A stretch of 64,000 nucleotides of DNA from Henricia sp. BOLD:AAB3569 (lineage: Eukaryota; Echinodermata; Asteroidea; Spinulosida; Echinasteridae): assembly GCA_037783545.1 (NCBI GenBank), contig JBBELK010001102.1, positions 496,001 through 560,000 on the forward strand. The letters are read 5' to 3'. Below the pieces are notes generated by a model. The model was not told where the DNA came from, made no database searches, and saw only the letters and a program-made list of their open reading frames with translations. Shown here piece after piece: positions 33,229-44,190 of the stretch. Position 1 is the stretch's first letter, and every line of letters starts with the position of its first letter. The translations under genes were made by a program, and so were the position numbers.

Positions 33229-33582
33229 GGTGAGAATGCGATTTCAATACTTCTCAAAGGGGGAGCTATTCGCAAGATCTAGATTTTTCCTACAGCTTGT
33301 GAAATAATTGGCTTAGCAATTAGCAATATCAGCTAAGGGTGTACCCTTAAGCCTGTTTTATATCCTCTCCTAATCCCAAAATCCCACTCTCAGAAAGACG
33401 AACTACGTAACAGTATGCTGGCTTATTATAGCCAGGCGTTTGATCACACGCCGAATGTTCACGGACCACGGGGAAATATTTATTAAGTCTCGGCCCCAAC
33501 CGTGACATTTTAATTAAAAGCAAAATCATCGGCGAGATTGCACAGCGGTATACTATTAACTATTAAATTGTCTTTTGTGTCA

Positions 33583-33912
33583 TAAACTCCTCAAAAAAAG
33601 TTCGGAAACTTAAGTTTGACTGACAATTTCTCTCTGAATTGTTACCAAGTCATTTTCCTTGATTTTGGTATCGTTGGAAAGCACTGTTATTCCTCTTTGC
33701 AATGATGTGTCATTTGTTATGATTAAGCAATTGGGGGATGTGCAGCATAGCTGAATACGGGGGTGGGTGTAAAGTGAAATGTCACAAAATGCATTGCTAT
33801 TGTCAAAGTGTATTGACACATTCCCATCCTCCAAGCAAAAGGGGAATGACTTGGTAACAAGAGAGAAATTGTCAGTCAAACTTGAGGTTCCGAACTTTTT
33901 TTGAGGAGTTTA
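33583..33912. mobile_element. Family Q TA-flanked MITE
   Basis: The ends TAAACTCCTCAAAAAAAGTT and the inverse (ending GAGGAGTTTA) extend to about 45 bp of near-perfect pairing including GACTGACAATTTCTCTC. TA at both edges fits a Tc1/mariner-type target. Confidence 0.88.
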
Positions 33913-33924
33913 TATACCCGTTAT

Positions 33925-33958
33925 AATACAGGAGGTCGTGGATTCGAGTCCCCATATG
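33925..33958 (+). repeat. SINE B-box remnant
   Basis: AGGTCGTGGATTCGAGTCCC looks like the T-arm/B box of a tRNA-derived SINE. It is cut immediately afterwards by the family N element. Confidence 0.4.
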
Positions 33959-34142
33959 CAGCACGATATGTGACAGGGTACCCCGCCCACTTTCATTGTT
34001 CCCCCATTGTGTCTCGAACATACAACGAATTTTAAAGGAATTCCTTTCAGGTTTTAGGGGGTGGTGCGTTAACAATAGGGAAGAGTGTGTTGAGGTAATG
34101 GGGCAGTATAGGGGGGAATCCCTATGTCACATGTCGTGCTGG
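33959..34142 (+). mobile_element. Family N MITE, copy 3
   Basis: CAGCACGATATGTGACAGGG and the inverse CACATGTCGTGCTG ends. The interior AAAGGAATTCCTTTCAGGTT and GTGTGTTGAGGTAATGGGGC are shared with 9352-9537. Confidence 0.82.
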
Positions 34143-34198
34143 GTAGGGTAGGCCTATACGAGTTCCATCCGAGCACGCCATGAAATTTGTCTTATACA

Positions 34199-34479
34199 CG
34201 AATCCGGTTGCTAAGGACTCCTTCCCTGCAAGTCCGCCATAGCTGGGGGCCATCCACTGCCATGGACTGGGCGCTTTGTCTTGTTGTTAAATCGAACAGC
34301 GCACAACGCGTACGCGCGCGCGCGTACACAGGCTTCGCAAGCAAATAAACGCGCAAAATTGTTCGAAGTGACAACATAATGTAACAGCATATCATCAACA
34401 CAAAACCCACAGTTCATGGCACTGGATGGCCCCCAGCTATGGCGGACGTACACGGACCATGACTTTGCAGCTCGGATTG
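34199..34479. mobile_element. Foldback element, 281 bp
   Basis: CGAATCCGGTTGC near the left edge and CGGATTGG near the right are inverted. The arms are strongest at GCAAGTCCGCCATAGCTGGG then GGCCATCCA, matched in inverse at 34420-34450. A (CG)n run lies at 34311-34326. Confidence 0.7.
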
Positions 34480-34515
34480 GTGTATAGTCATAGGCGGATC
34501 CAGAACATTTTTTTA

Positions 34516-34547
34516 GGGGGGCTGGGTGGGGGCGGGGGGGGGGGGGG
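34516..34547 (+). repeat. G-rich low-complexity tract
   Basis: G runs broken by single bases, ending in 14 consecutive G. Just upstream, GGCGGATCCAG (about 34494) resembles the terminus of the hAT-like MITE at 60880. Confidence 0.85.
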
Positions 34548-34581
34548 TGCTAAGAGCAATTCTTTCTCAAAACTTCCGTCC

Positions 34582-34640
34582 CAATGTTAAAAACGTGATA
34601 TTTGTTACCACTGCTATCAACACTATTAGTTTGGTTTTAG
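34582..34640 (+). repeat. Family A fragment
   Basis: GATATTTGTTACCACTGCTA then TCAACACTATTAGTTTGGTT is an isolated internal piece of family A. Confidence 0.6.
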
Positions 34641-34779
34641 GTAAAGGTCGTTCGTGCTTGTTTTTACAAGCCGAAATGCCCATCTCTCTTTCATTAGCGA
34701 GGGGGCAGACTCCTCTGTTGAGTTTGCTGTGTGGGGTTCGCCACTCCTCCCACACAGCGAGTCTGTTTACCCAACATGA

Positions 34780-34909
34780 TGCTGGTATGTATACACCTGG
34801 GTGGAGAAGCAATTGATGCAAAGTGCCTTGCCCAAGGGTACAATACATTGGTTGCAATGGGACTCGAACGAGTCAAGTGCTCTATCCATTGCACTACATT
34901 CCTCCCCTA
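34780..34909 (-). repeat. tRNA-derived SINE head
   Basis: On the minus strand: GGGGAGGAATGTAGTGCAAT ... an A-box-like start and the B box GTTCGAGTCCCA, followed by CTTGGGCAAGGCACTTTGC, the same word found in the 46099 SINE (CTTGGACAAGGCACTTTGCC). The 3' limit is unclear. Confidence 0.6.
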
Positions 34910-35717
34910 AGTCGCCCCATAATTTTCCGACAATGGATTTGTATTTAATTTTTAGTTTTATCTTCACGGTAAAACGATCACCGAGTACACACAATTGATA
35001 CATCTTCAATGTAAATACCAAACTCCGCGCTGATGACTTAATGGCGGGATTGAACAGAGAACCCATATGGTAGACAACCCTCTTGTAAAATATCTCGAAT
35101 CTGAGCAGCCGAATCGCAAGCCAAATCGCTTCTCAACCACCCACACACACATCTAACATGGGGCCCATCAAATACAAACGCCTTAAGTCCTTGTCATGTT
35201 ATGTGCGTATGCATTGATTGCTCGGCCGGCTCTTTCGCAGCTCAGGGGCACCACTGAGTGTGCCAAGTGTTAGATTTGACACCGATTCGCGCCTTCGCAA
35301 AATAGATTGGCTATAGTCTTGCTCCCTGACGTACACTGACTTAAAGTCTATACGCCACCATGTGAAAGTTGGATCCTCGGGAGACAACCACGCGTCAGAA
35401 ATGATAAAACGCCAAACGCAAAACTAGAAAAATACAATCGCATTCATTATGTAATGCATTTAAAATGTACATATAGGAATGTGCTTAAAAAGGGCCCTAG
35501 ACATTAATTTGTCATAAAATGGGGCCTCTGTCTTGAACCTTACAGCGTGCTGAGAAACAATATGTTGCATTCTCGTATGTTGGAAGATTCACTGATCTCA
35601 TTAAGGATTAAGTTAGTAATTAATTGAGTATGTTAATGCATCTTAATTTGTTTTCCCTTCCCCAATAATAGCGCACCGTGATTTCGATTATAAACTTGCA
35701 GTTTTTGCTGTAGTCTA
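34910..35717. other. No gene recognised
   Basis: Unassigned stretch upstream of family D copy 3, with no inverted ends or domain-bearing frame. Confidence 0.35.
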
Positions 35718-35948
35718 CACTGCAAAAACTGTGGTGTAAAATTAACACCAGTGGTGTTGTCATATATAGATACCAAGCCTGGTGTTAAGTTTTAACACCA
35801 CAAGTATTAGTTTTAACACATAGGTTTTATTCCTCAATTGGAATAAATGCATTATTTTTAACACCCTAACACCCATGGTGTTATATTTTAACACCAGACT
35901 TGGTATCTATACCACTGGTGTTAATTTAACACCACAGTTTTGGCAGTG
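35718..35948. mobile_element. Family D MITE, copy 3 (complete)
   Basis: CACTGCAAAAACTGTGGTGT at the left and its inverse ending CAGTG at the right, with TA on both sides. The internal GGTGTTAA/TTAACACC series gives several alternative hairpins. Confidence 0.9.
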
Positions 35949-36982
35949 TAGCGGTGGCCGTTAAGGGTTTCTCCCGCTATACTGCATAGACATTATCCTA
36001 ATACAAAAAGTACATTAATTTTAAAAAATGCCTTTTGACAAAATGTTTTATGCTATTGCGCATTAATTCTTATTATCCCAAAAGTCATAGCGTCTATATG
36101 AAATCCACGCCAAATGACAATATGTCAAGGGAGTTGGTTAATTATGCCATCAGCAATGCTGCATAGACACACAGTCCAACGGAAACATAATTAAATTTCA
36201 AAGTTTAAGGCGTGAGTGCGTTTCTTGATCACTTAGTTCCACACCATCTGTCAACCGAATTAGGAAGGTTGTTTATACGAACAACCAACGCGTCACAAAT
36301 TACACGAATATCTTTAATGTTTGAAGTTTATTTCATAAAATATTTGAAGGTTTTGTGTATTTTATTTTGCTAGGCCAACATGGCACAAATTTCTTTTCAA
36401 CACTGACTTTCCTGGACATTTCTTCCTAAAACATCCCCATACTATTTTGGATAAGCGCCATTTCACTTGGACAAAACAGAAAATGTCCCCATATTTTACT
36501 CCGATCCATAACCCCATCCAATGCATGTTCCCATTAAAGTACAAATAATATAATAAAATTGGATTTGGAAAAGAAATTCGAGGTTAACTTGGTGTTATTA
36601 CAACGCAATAGACCGTTTAAGTTGACCTCGAGAACTTGCGGTACCCTGCGAGATTCATCGATTTCCGGAGACCACGTATAGGAGCTAAAGCACGTGAGGC
36701 GACCTTTTTTTCTTTTCGTTCCGTTTTGGCTCCGCGTCAAAATAAGCAGTTTCACCAAACGATTCAGGGTCCACTTTAAAAAAGTTAATTGAACAAAAAG
36801 TTCCTAAAATTATAAATCTACCCTTTATTTTCGTCTCTGAGATAAACTGGTAAACGTAATGTAAAAACCACGCAGCGCATCGCTGGTAGTCCGCAAGTGG
36901 CGCGAATATTTATGCGCGTGTATTTGATGCGAATACGGTGCATTATGGCTCGGCATCAGACACGTCTATGCGATGTTCTGTC
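35949..36982. other. No gene recognised
   Basis: AT-rich, with a less AT-rich patch at 36600-36760. Short open frames have no recognisable domain. Confidence 0.35.
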
Positions 36983-37229
36983 CTGGGGCCAATTTCATAA
37001 AGCTGTTTAGCAAAACAATTTGCTTAATCCAAAATTTGTTTGCTTCATAAAAATGGGTTTTTAGCCAAATCTTATGTGATGTGTATTATAATTGACTGGT
37101 GTTCTGCTATTCTTGCTAAAAACACAAGTTGATATACAATTTTGACTATTAACCTATTTTTATAAAGCAAACAAATTTTGGATTAAGCAATTTTTTTGGC
37201 TAAACAGCATTATGAAATTGGCCCCCTGG
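36983..37229. repeat. Family G MITE, copy 2
   Basis: CTGGGGCCAATTTCATAAAG and the inverse, ending GGCCCCCTGG. The arms share AATTTGCTTAATCCAAAATT. It provides the uninterrupted version of the site used by the hairpin at 14782. Confidence 0.8.
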
Positions 37230-37981
37230 CCGTGTGTACTTTATTTGTTTGGGTTTTTGTTAGTGGTTTAATCTACTCTCAACAGAAGTGAACGTTTAAG
37301 CCACGTTAATATTTCTGAGATGCACCAAGCCTGAGCCTCTAATTCGTAAAGGTACTTGCAAACCGGAAACGAAAGGTCAACATTTTTTATTTGTTTTCGA
37401 AAAGTTCATTTTATTTATTGAATTGGTAGAATTTAAGATGCCTTTTCCATTTATTGGCGTTTGGACGCCTACAAACGCGGTACGGTAAAGTGATAATTCA
37501 AAGAAGATCGTCACATGTGACGTTAAAACCGCATAGTCATTCCCTGACTGGTCCCCAGAAGTGTGACCCGTCGCGAGACTTTGCAATGCGCCACAAAACG
37601 CGTCACGTGACGCATAATACCACCAGACACATGATCCATATATACTAACTGCATGCATATGTTTTTTTTGCGAAAGGGAGCAGGTGCATTTGACTATAAG
37701 CATCCATGTGTAAGACAGGGTACTTCATATCGAATAAGAAGTGGGCGGTGCGAGCTCTGTACACAGCTGTCAGTCCGCGTTAATTCAAGAAAAACAACCG
37801 CTGACAAAAACATTCCAATCTAGCTCAATCAGTTTTATTGTGGTCTTGCATCTAATGGACGTCTGAGCCAAGTGCTCAGTGTTCGGTCAATCACCGTAGC
37901 AACGTGACGTCACACCCTATAATTTCGATGATCGGTTCTCATCGACCAAAATCCCAAACCGGTTTGAAATATACAGTGACA
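37230..37981. other. No gene recognised
   Basis: Unassigned. Several ACGTGAC/GTCACGT words lie around 37510-37620. No gene model. Confidence 0.35.
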
Positions 37982-38091
37982 TACAGTGAAACTTGTGTAT
38001 ATAAATTGGCCACTTTCGGGACCGTAAAACACTGGCCACTATAAACAGGTGGCCTCTTTATCAAGGTGGCCTTAATAGCAGTTTGACTGTA
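37982..38091. mobile_element. Pogo/Tigger-like 110-bp MITE
   Basis: TACAGTGAAACTTGTGTATA at the left, CAGTTTGACTGTA at the right, and internal inverted TTGGCCACTTT / AAGGTGGCC. TA-flanked CAGT-type ends with GGCCAC words are typical of pogo-derived MITEs (family knowledge). The classification is tentative. Confidence 0.55.
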
Positions 38092-38116
38092 CTAAAGACC
38101 GCGTTTATATCTGCTG

Positions 38117-38270
38117 ATATCATTTGCAGGGACCCACATTTTTACTTCATGAGTTGACAACAAAACCATGAGTTGACAAAAAAAGTGTTGACGGCAATGG
38201 TAACAAACACCACATGATTCTACCCATGTAAAATGGTACCTTTGTCGGAGAAATTGCCAACTGAAGGTGC
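38117..38270 (-). mobile_element. Family A MITE, copy 11 (cut by family C)
   Basis: TATCATTTGCAGGGACCCAC ... GTAAAATGGTACCTTTGTCG ... CAACTGAAGGTGC, interrupted at TTAAAG by the family C element. CATGAGTTGACAA is locally duplicated. 39211-39335 may be its remaining part. Confidence 0.8.
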
Positions 38271-39058
38271 TTAAAGAAACACGTTGCCTTCGGGTTGCGC
38301 TTTATTGGGCGTTTTTGGGCTATTACAAGTATAATGAGCACGATCTGAAAGATGTTTAAAAAGTAGAATATAATGATCCACACAAACGTGCCTTAGAAAT
38401 GCTTCAATTTTGCGTAATTTCTCGAAGCAGCACGCTCCGCCATTTATGGGAGTCAAAATCTTGACTCCCATAAATGGCGGAGAAATTATATTAGTCTTAT
38501 TTCCAGTCGCAGCTGTTGAAATACTTCTGAACAATTATTTCATTAAAATAAATTTTAAATTTTTTTTAATTCGTGTCTACAATAACCATTGGGTATAAAT
38601 CATCCAAGTCCTTTCTATCGGTTTGTCCCATGACAATATTCTTACCCTGATTGGCGAGGTTTTCGTTTTTTCTTTTTTGACGCGTCTGCTGTATTCTCTT
38701 GACGATCCATTTTTTGACAGCCAGTCGGTGTGTGTGTGTGTTTACATTTCACACATGTCTCGGGAGGCGGAGAATGGAGAAATAGGTTTACCTGACCACT
38801 GGCTACGGCGCCAGCCTAACTCCTGTTCGTCGCTGCATTTTGCCCACTACCCGGACGATCGTATTGACGGCTTGAAATACGTATACATTTCGCGGGACAT
38901 GTAGTGGGGGTCAGAGGTCAGTGTTTGGTTTTTTTAATTACCATTCACTAATTATAACACATTAAATGTGTTTTATTGCAAGAACAACTCTTAATAAGTA
39001 TAAGGAACACCCTCAAACGTGAGATTTCGTGAAATCTGAAGGCAACGTGTTCCTTTAA
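38271..39058 (+). mobile_element. Family C element, copy 1
   Basis: TTAAAGAAACACGTTGCC at the left and GGCAACGTGTTCCTTTAA at the right, 788 bp. It contains a perfect internal inverted repeat CTCCGCCATTTATGGGAGTC (38428 onward) with its inverse to about 38483. The interior open frame (...MSREAENGEIGLPDHWL...) is partly conserved in the 40690 copy as DNA, but not as protein. Confidence 0.85.
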
Positions 39059-39210
39059 AGGTAGTCTACTTGTTTGGTAAATACCCCTCCAAAACAAATC
39101 TGAATTATTATCTTTAAGCTTACTTGTTATCAAGATGGTAATGGTAGTAATCATCCTGTGAAATTATTTCGTCTGAATTGCCCCCATTCATGAGAAAAAT
39201 GACAATGTTT

Positions 39211-39335
39211 TGAATCTCCATTCATTCATGCACAAAAACCGTGCTTGGATTTTTCAGGTTTTGTGAAGTATTACTCCATGTGGCTGAAATTTCTACAAGA
39301 CAGTTTATCAACATGCTGTTGTTCCTGGTATTCGT
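39211..39335 (-). repeat. Family A fragment, copy 12
   Basis: CATTCATTCATGCACAAAAA ... TGGCTGAAATTTCTACAAGA ... GCTGTTGTTCCTGGTATTC is the right third of family A in inverse orientation. Confidence 0.75.
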
Positions 39336-39369
39336 AAAAAAGTTTCATCTGGAAATCATTTAACCACAA

Positions 39370-39741
39370 TTTTATTTATTTAATGGGTTTAGTGAACTTC
39401 AATTTGCAGCCCGTAGGCTGAATTGCATGAAGCTTACAAGTGTCTAACACCTAAACATCGAGATATACATATATAGGTGAGTGGCGCCACTGGCAGCCGA
39501 CGGCCAGAGACGCCAGGGAATCCCTTAACTCTTCACGAAAAAAATGCTCTGGGATCTTTTAAGTGCGTGACACAACACACTGGACCAATGGCTTTACATT
39601 CCTTCCGAAGGATGGAGCAAGTGTGTTTAAGTCCCTTACTTAAGGGCACAGGTACCCCAGCCGGGTATCGAACCCGCAACCCCAAGTTTTCACCCGACTT
39701 CTGCGAATCAGTGACCTAAACCACTCGGCCACGGTACCCCA
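39370..39741 (-). repeat. Family T SINE, full length
   Basis: Reading the minus strand from 39741: GGGGTACCGTGGCCGAGTGG (A box), GGTTGCGGGTTCGATACCCG (B box), the body with AGTAAGGGACTTAAACACAC and CCAGTGGCGCC, then a conserved 3' part (AATTCAGCCTACGGGCTGCA) and an AAATAAATAAA tail. It is derived from a type II tRNA (Leu/Ser-like). It is not a tRNA gene, because the head is fused to a long body. Confidence 0.85.
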
Positions 39742-40689
39742 CAGTTTACTTTTTATAATATAACACTGAAGAAATCTCCAAGCATAACCTTTATTTACTG
39801 ACGTCACACATAGTTGATGACGTAGCCCCCTAGCGTCTGTTACCGACCTTTATCACCCTGCAGAGTGCTCTAATTTAATCAAGAGGCACATTCGTACAAA
39901 GCAAACAAAATACAAAATGGAAATGCTTAGTATTTGGAAAAACACCGTACAACGGAACGGAGAAAAAAATGCATGTTTCCATAACAACACACGGTATACG
40001 CGTGGATTTGTAATTTTACACACGCGTAATGATGCGTCTATAACGTCTTTCTCTGAGATGGGGAGGGGCGGAGTGGGAATATAGACGTGAGGTTGACGGC
40101 GCTATAGTGACGTACTCAAGTCAAATATGATTTATAATCGAACGATGGTTCATAGCAGGGGTAATTTGTTTGTAATATTGCCTGTTGTTGATGTTTTTAT
40201 TGCGATGGTGATGGATGGCATTAAAGGGTAATTGATGACAACTATATAACGCAGTAAAATGCCGTTGACTACGTGCTGCGGCGGTATACGAAGCTATACA
40301 GATTGTGTCACTGATTTTTTTTTTTTTATTGGTTTCGAAAAATGTGGTCATTATCTGTTCGGGCATATGGAGAACGCGCTTTATTGAGAAATTTCAAATT
40401 GTCATCGCGAAATCGAGCGTCTCAGTGCTTTCTTTTGTGATGGAATTTGCAAATGAAAAGACGCGTGACGTATAGTAGAATGGCTCAGCATTCTGAAACA
40501 AGGCTACGTCAGTAGGAATTTGAAATTTTTCAATTACACCAATGAAATTCGTTTGATTGATACCCTAAAATGTTCATTCCTGTTTAGGGTCACGGGCAAA
40601 AACCTTCTAGAAATATACTACTCAGAATTTGCTAAGTACCAATTACCTATTTCATATATAATTTTATTGAAAGTAATAATTAAGAATCT
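39742..40689. other. No gene recognised
   Basis: AT-rich, unassigned. A 10-bp T run lies near 40316-40327. No domain-bearing frame. Confidence 0.35.
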
Positions 40690-41378
40690 TTAAAAGGACA
40701 CGTTGCTTTGGATTGGGCGCTTTTGGGCTACACAAATGAAGTGGACGTGATTGAAAAGATTATCAAAAAGTAGAATATAAAGATTCACATAAACATACCT
40801 TCAAATTGTATGGTTTGTGTTTAATTTCGTGTCAAAAGAATTTTCGCCATTTTGTAGAACCAAATTTTTGACTCCACAAAATGGCGGAACTTGGCCCGTA
40901 GTCGTATTCCAGTCGCATCTTGTTGAAGTCAAGCTCCCTGGCACCCGTATACTCGGGGTCTGCGGCGCGCCGCTCTCGCGTCAAGGGGCGAGTTGGTCGG
41001 GGCGAGTTGAAAAGGGGCGAATCGGCCAGGGGGCGAGTTGACCTGATTCCCATGTGGTCATGTGTGTGCGGGCATCGTTGCTGAAGGTGTACCGTATGTC
41101 GCGTGGTAGAGAATTGTACCCGATGTTAATTTGGTAGGTCTACCGTGCCATTGCCTGCGGCACCAGCCTGACGACTATTTACAGCACATTCTGCACACAG
41201 TTTACTGCTGATATACGTCTACCTCTCGCGGGTCAGGTCAGCGGCCATTTTTTTTCTAATCATTAATCTCTAATTACAACACACTGAGTGTTTTAATGCA
41301 AGAACAACTCTTCAAAGGTATAAGGAACATTTCCAAACGGCAAAATCTTGGGGAAATTAAAGGCAATGTTCCCTTTAA
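40690..41378 (+). mobile_element. Family C element, copy 2
   Basis: TTAAAAGGACACGTTGCTTT at the left and GGCAATGTTCCCTTTAA at the right. The internal inverted GCCATTTTGTAGAACCAAAT / TTTGACTCCACAAAATGGCG is in the same position as in copy 1. Diverged in the middle. Confidence 0.82.
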
Positions 41379-41432
41379 GGAAATAAATGTTAATTGATCC
41401 CTTATGTTTAACAAACATATTACAAAGCATGA

Positions 41433-41723
41433 GGGTCATTCCGTGTCAATTCAACGAGCTTTTGGACCTGATCATCACGGATTGAAATGAAATTTGGTGT
41501 GCTGATTGGACTCCTTGAGAAACCCCGAGAACTGAAATTTTATGTAATTCGGTCAATTAATTGTTGGGATACGGGTCAACGAACTTTGGACTAATTAGCA
41601 TGACCTGCTATGCTTGGACAATTATATCTCTAAAAGTAATGGACTTACAGAGATAAACTTTACATCATTTTCAATCCGTGATGATCAGGTCCAAAAGCTC
41701 GTTGAATTGACACGGAATGACCC
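41433..41723. mobile_element. Family R MITE with about 55-bp ends
   Basis: GGGTCATTCCGTGTCAATTC and its inverse, with pairing continuing through AACGAGCTTTTGGACCTGAT and CATCACGGATTG, bound a 291-bp unit with an unpaired centre. Confidence 0.9.
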
Positions 41724-42196
41724 AGTTGTTTCGTTGTAAACCTAAATATGTACATGTATGCTTAAAAGGCCGTACCAGCAGTACCAGGTCGCCCTCGTTG
41801 CAGGAAAATCCTGCTTGACAGAAATACATTCACTCGGTCCATTATTAGCCATAATATTTGGTTTTCACAGCTGGCCCTTGCTTTCTTATTGTCGCGTTGC
41901 CATAATATACATGAAATCAATTATGAAATTCCTGTCAGCACCGAAGGCAATTAGTGAATGCATACAACTGCAACCCGGAAAAAAATTACAAAACTGCACT
42001 CGATAAAACTGGTAAAAAAAATCACCATGCTTAAAATAAAGCGTGAAGTACGTAGCAAGTCGTATCAGAATTCCACGTGCGTAATAGGCACGTCATCTTA
42101 TCTTCCCATCTCAATTTTCCACCGTGATTGGGTTTATTTTCCCCGAAGGAGGCCCGAGTTTTCAAGTGGCCCCAAACGTCTTAAGCAGTGGTGTCC

Positions 42197-43307
42197 CAGG
42201 GTTCGACTTAGAAAAAAATAATTACATGCACTGGTGCATGTAGACTAAAAAAGTTACATGCACAGAGCAACTTTTACATGCACGAAAAAATTGTGCACAC
42301 ATCTCATAAAAAAAAGAGTGTTATTTATGTATTCGCTGTTTAATAATGGTGTTGTTTTGTTTTGTTCAATAAAATGCATTTGTTGTACTTGTACAGTCCC
42401 TATTGTTTATTTCATCAAGGATATATAATAAAACTTCAAAGGTTTGATACCCTTACATTTACCTGGTTTTAGAAGTCACTATCGCATACCTGCCAACATT
42501 GCCGAGTAAAAAACAAAATCGGACTGCAGTGAAACTTGCAACGTTCGAGTTGACCTATAACTATAAGTACTGCACCACAGATATCCATGTACTGCACCTG
42601 TTTGCATGTACACAATACATGCGGCGCGGGGGAGTCAGGTCAAGTCGACCGTTTCGATTGTTCCGATTTTCAACACTTTTAACACTTAACAATCGGAACA
42701 AATACGATAAAATCGGACTAGTAATTGGCAGCTAGGTATGCTATCGGATGATTCACAATATCGCACGAAAGTGTCTGAATGATCTGAATACAGTGCATTG
42801 GAAATGATCATCTGCGATCGCTACACACACTAGTCATGCACGTGTTTGTATGTGTACATGCACAACATACAGCGGTGGCCAAGAGGGGTATACTCAATTG
42901 CGATACCCCCTAGTGTTTTTCCAGTCGTTTTTATGCTACGTGCTCACGCGCTGTATTGCTTGGATGGTGAATTGCATGTACCCTGAACATATAGACGAAG
43001 GAAGTGTTTAGAAAACGGCCACACTCACGTCTACGCACACAGCGGTACAGTCTTGGCAATATGTACCGTGATAGCGCTGGTTGATCGATCGATCGTCTGA
43101 TCGTGCGTTGCGTGTACGGTACAGGTACGGTGCGTGCGTTGTGACAAGTTGGTCTATGGCTGGTTCAACGTGGGGAAATATACCAGGTACGTAATTGGGC
43201 CTAAAAAAAGTACGTGCACGGTGTGCACGTAAATACAAATCCTTACATGCACAGGTAAAAAAGTACATGCACCAGTGCATGCGTGCACCCGTCTAAGTCG
43301 AACACTG
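42197..43307. mobile_element. hAT-like non-autonomous element with 8-bp target duplication
   Basis: The termini CAGGGTTCGACTTAGA and TCTAAGTCGAACACTG are inverted, and the flanking 8 bp TGGTGTCC is identical on both sides (42189-42196 and 43308-43315), as expected for hAT transposition. Both subterminal regions carry many ACATGCAC/GTGCATGT words (42230-42300, 43208-43285), resembling transposase-binding clusters. No transposase frame is seen. A second element (42485-42740) is nested inside. Confidence 0.9.
42485..42740. mobile_element. Nested CATACCTGCCAAC-type MITE
   Basis: CATACCTGCCAAC at the left and TTGGCAGCTAGGTATG at the right are inverted. The 6-bp CTATCG flanks both sides (42479-42484, 42741-42746). 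AAATCGGAC words occur near both ends. Confidence 0.7.
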
Positions 43308-43810
43308 TGGTGTCCCAAGCCTGACACAGTCGCCAGCAGTCCTGTCTTGACGGTCATACGTTTTTTATTTTTTATTAATTTATCAGATTGTGTTATAAGT
43401 GTATAATGCCGCCATTTTATCGCGTGTGGGCGTGCGTGATCGCAAGCTATACTGACGTAACTGTAAGACACTGCATGTACAATGTCAAAAAGCGTAAATA
43501 ATGTATATGGTGACATTTCATGCAGCCGTGTAGAGGGCGAGTCAGACAAAAAACTGCTCGTTTTGGTTCCGAATTTTTTTCTCGAAAACTTGTCAAATAG
43601 ATAATTTCTATTTGACTATGCAGTCATGTTGATATGGTTACTGAGCATGTGGTGTTTAAAGTTAGAACACATTGGTAATCTCGAAAATCAGAAATGTTCA
43701 CAGATTTACACACATAACTTACACAGTATAAACATGATGACGGTAGTAAACTTCCCCTGAAATGGTTTTGTCTAAAGTGCTATAGTTTTTGAGAAATGAG
43801 TAAAACAATT

Positions 43811-43836
43811 AATTTTCGTCTCATGAGACGAAAATT
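43811..43836. repeat. Perfect 26-bp palindrome
   Basis: AATTTTCGTCTCA followed by its exact inverse TGAGACGAAAATT, with no loop. It sits directly before the TTCGCCCC array. Confidence 0.95.
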
Positions 43837-44033
43837 CACTTCGCCCCAAAACCATTTCGCCCTGCACCACTTAGCCCTGAATCACTTCGCCCCAAAAACC
43901 ACCTTGCCCCAAAACCACTTCACCCTTACACCACTTCACCCTTACACCACTTCGTCCGAATGCCACTTCGCCCCAAAACACTTTGTGTACAGGCCGTGGT
44001 GAAATTGGGGCGAAATTGTTTTGGGGCGAAGTG
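43836..44033 (+). repeat. Degenerate CACTTCGCCCCAAAAC array with inverted end
   Basis: About nine 14-17-bp units of the form CACTTCGCCCCAAAAC (43836-43981), then two units in inverse orientation (GGGGCGAAATTGTTTTGGGG at about 44007-44026). Inward-facing units make the array partly self-complementary. Confidence 0.9.
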
Positions 44034-44124
44034 ACCGTAAAGCCCTTTTGACTGTTTTCTCAAAAGTTAGTCAGTACGGAGCTGATTTTTGTTCAGGTTG
44101 GTTTTAATCATTAATATCTTCAAT

Positions 44125-44190
44125 CACACAGGGAGATAAAACCATTTGTAACGGTTTACCAATCATGTGTTCTGCCTTTAGATCATTTAT
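44125..44190 (+). repeat. Dispersed repeat; empty site of the 60880 MITE
   Basis: CAATCACACAGGGAGATAAA then CCATTTGTAACGG matches the two flanks of the 60880-60991 element as one continuous sequence. It shows what the site looked like before that insertion. Confidence 0.75.

Noticed and set aside
38623..38904. Captured gene fragment within family C (MSREAENGEIGLPDHW...)
   Set aside because: The matching part of the 40690 copy is alignable as DNA but does not keep the reading frame, so protein coding is unsupported.
43154..43549. 131-codon minus-strand frame as a transposase
   Set aside because: It crosses the right boundary of the hAT-like element at 43307 and shows no transposase motif.
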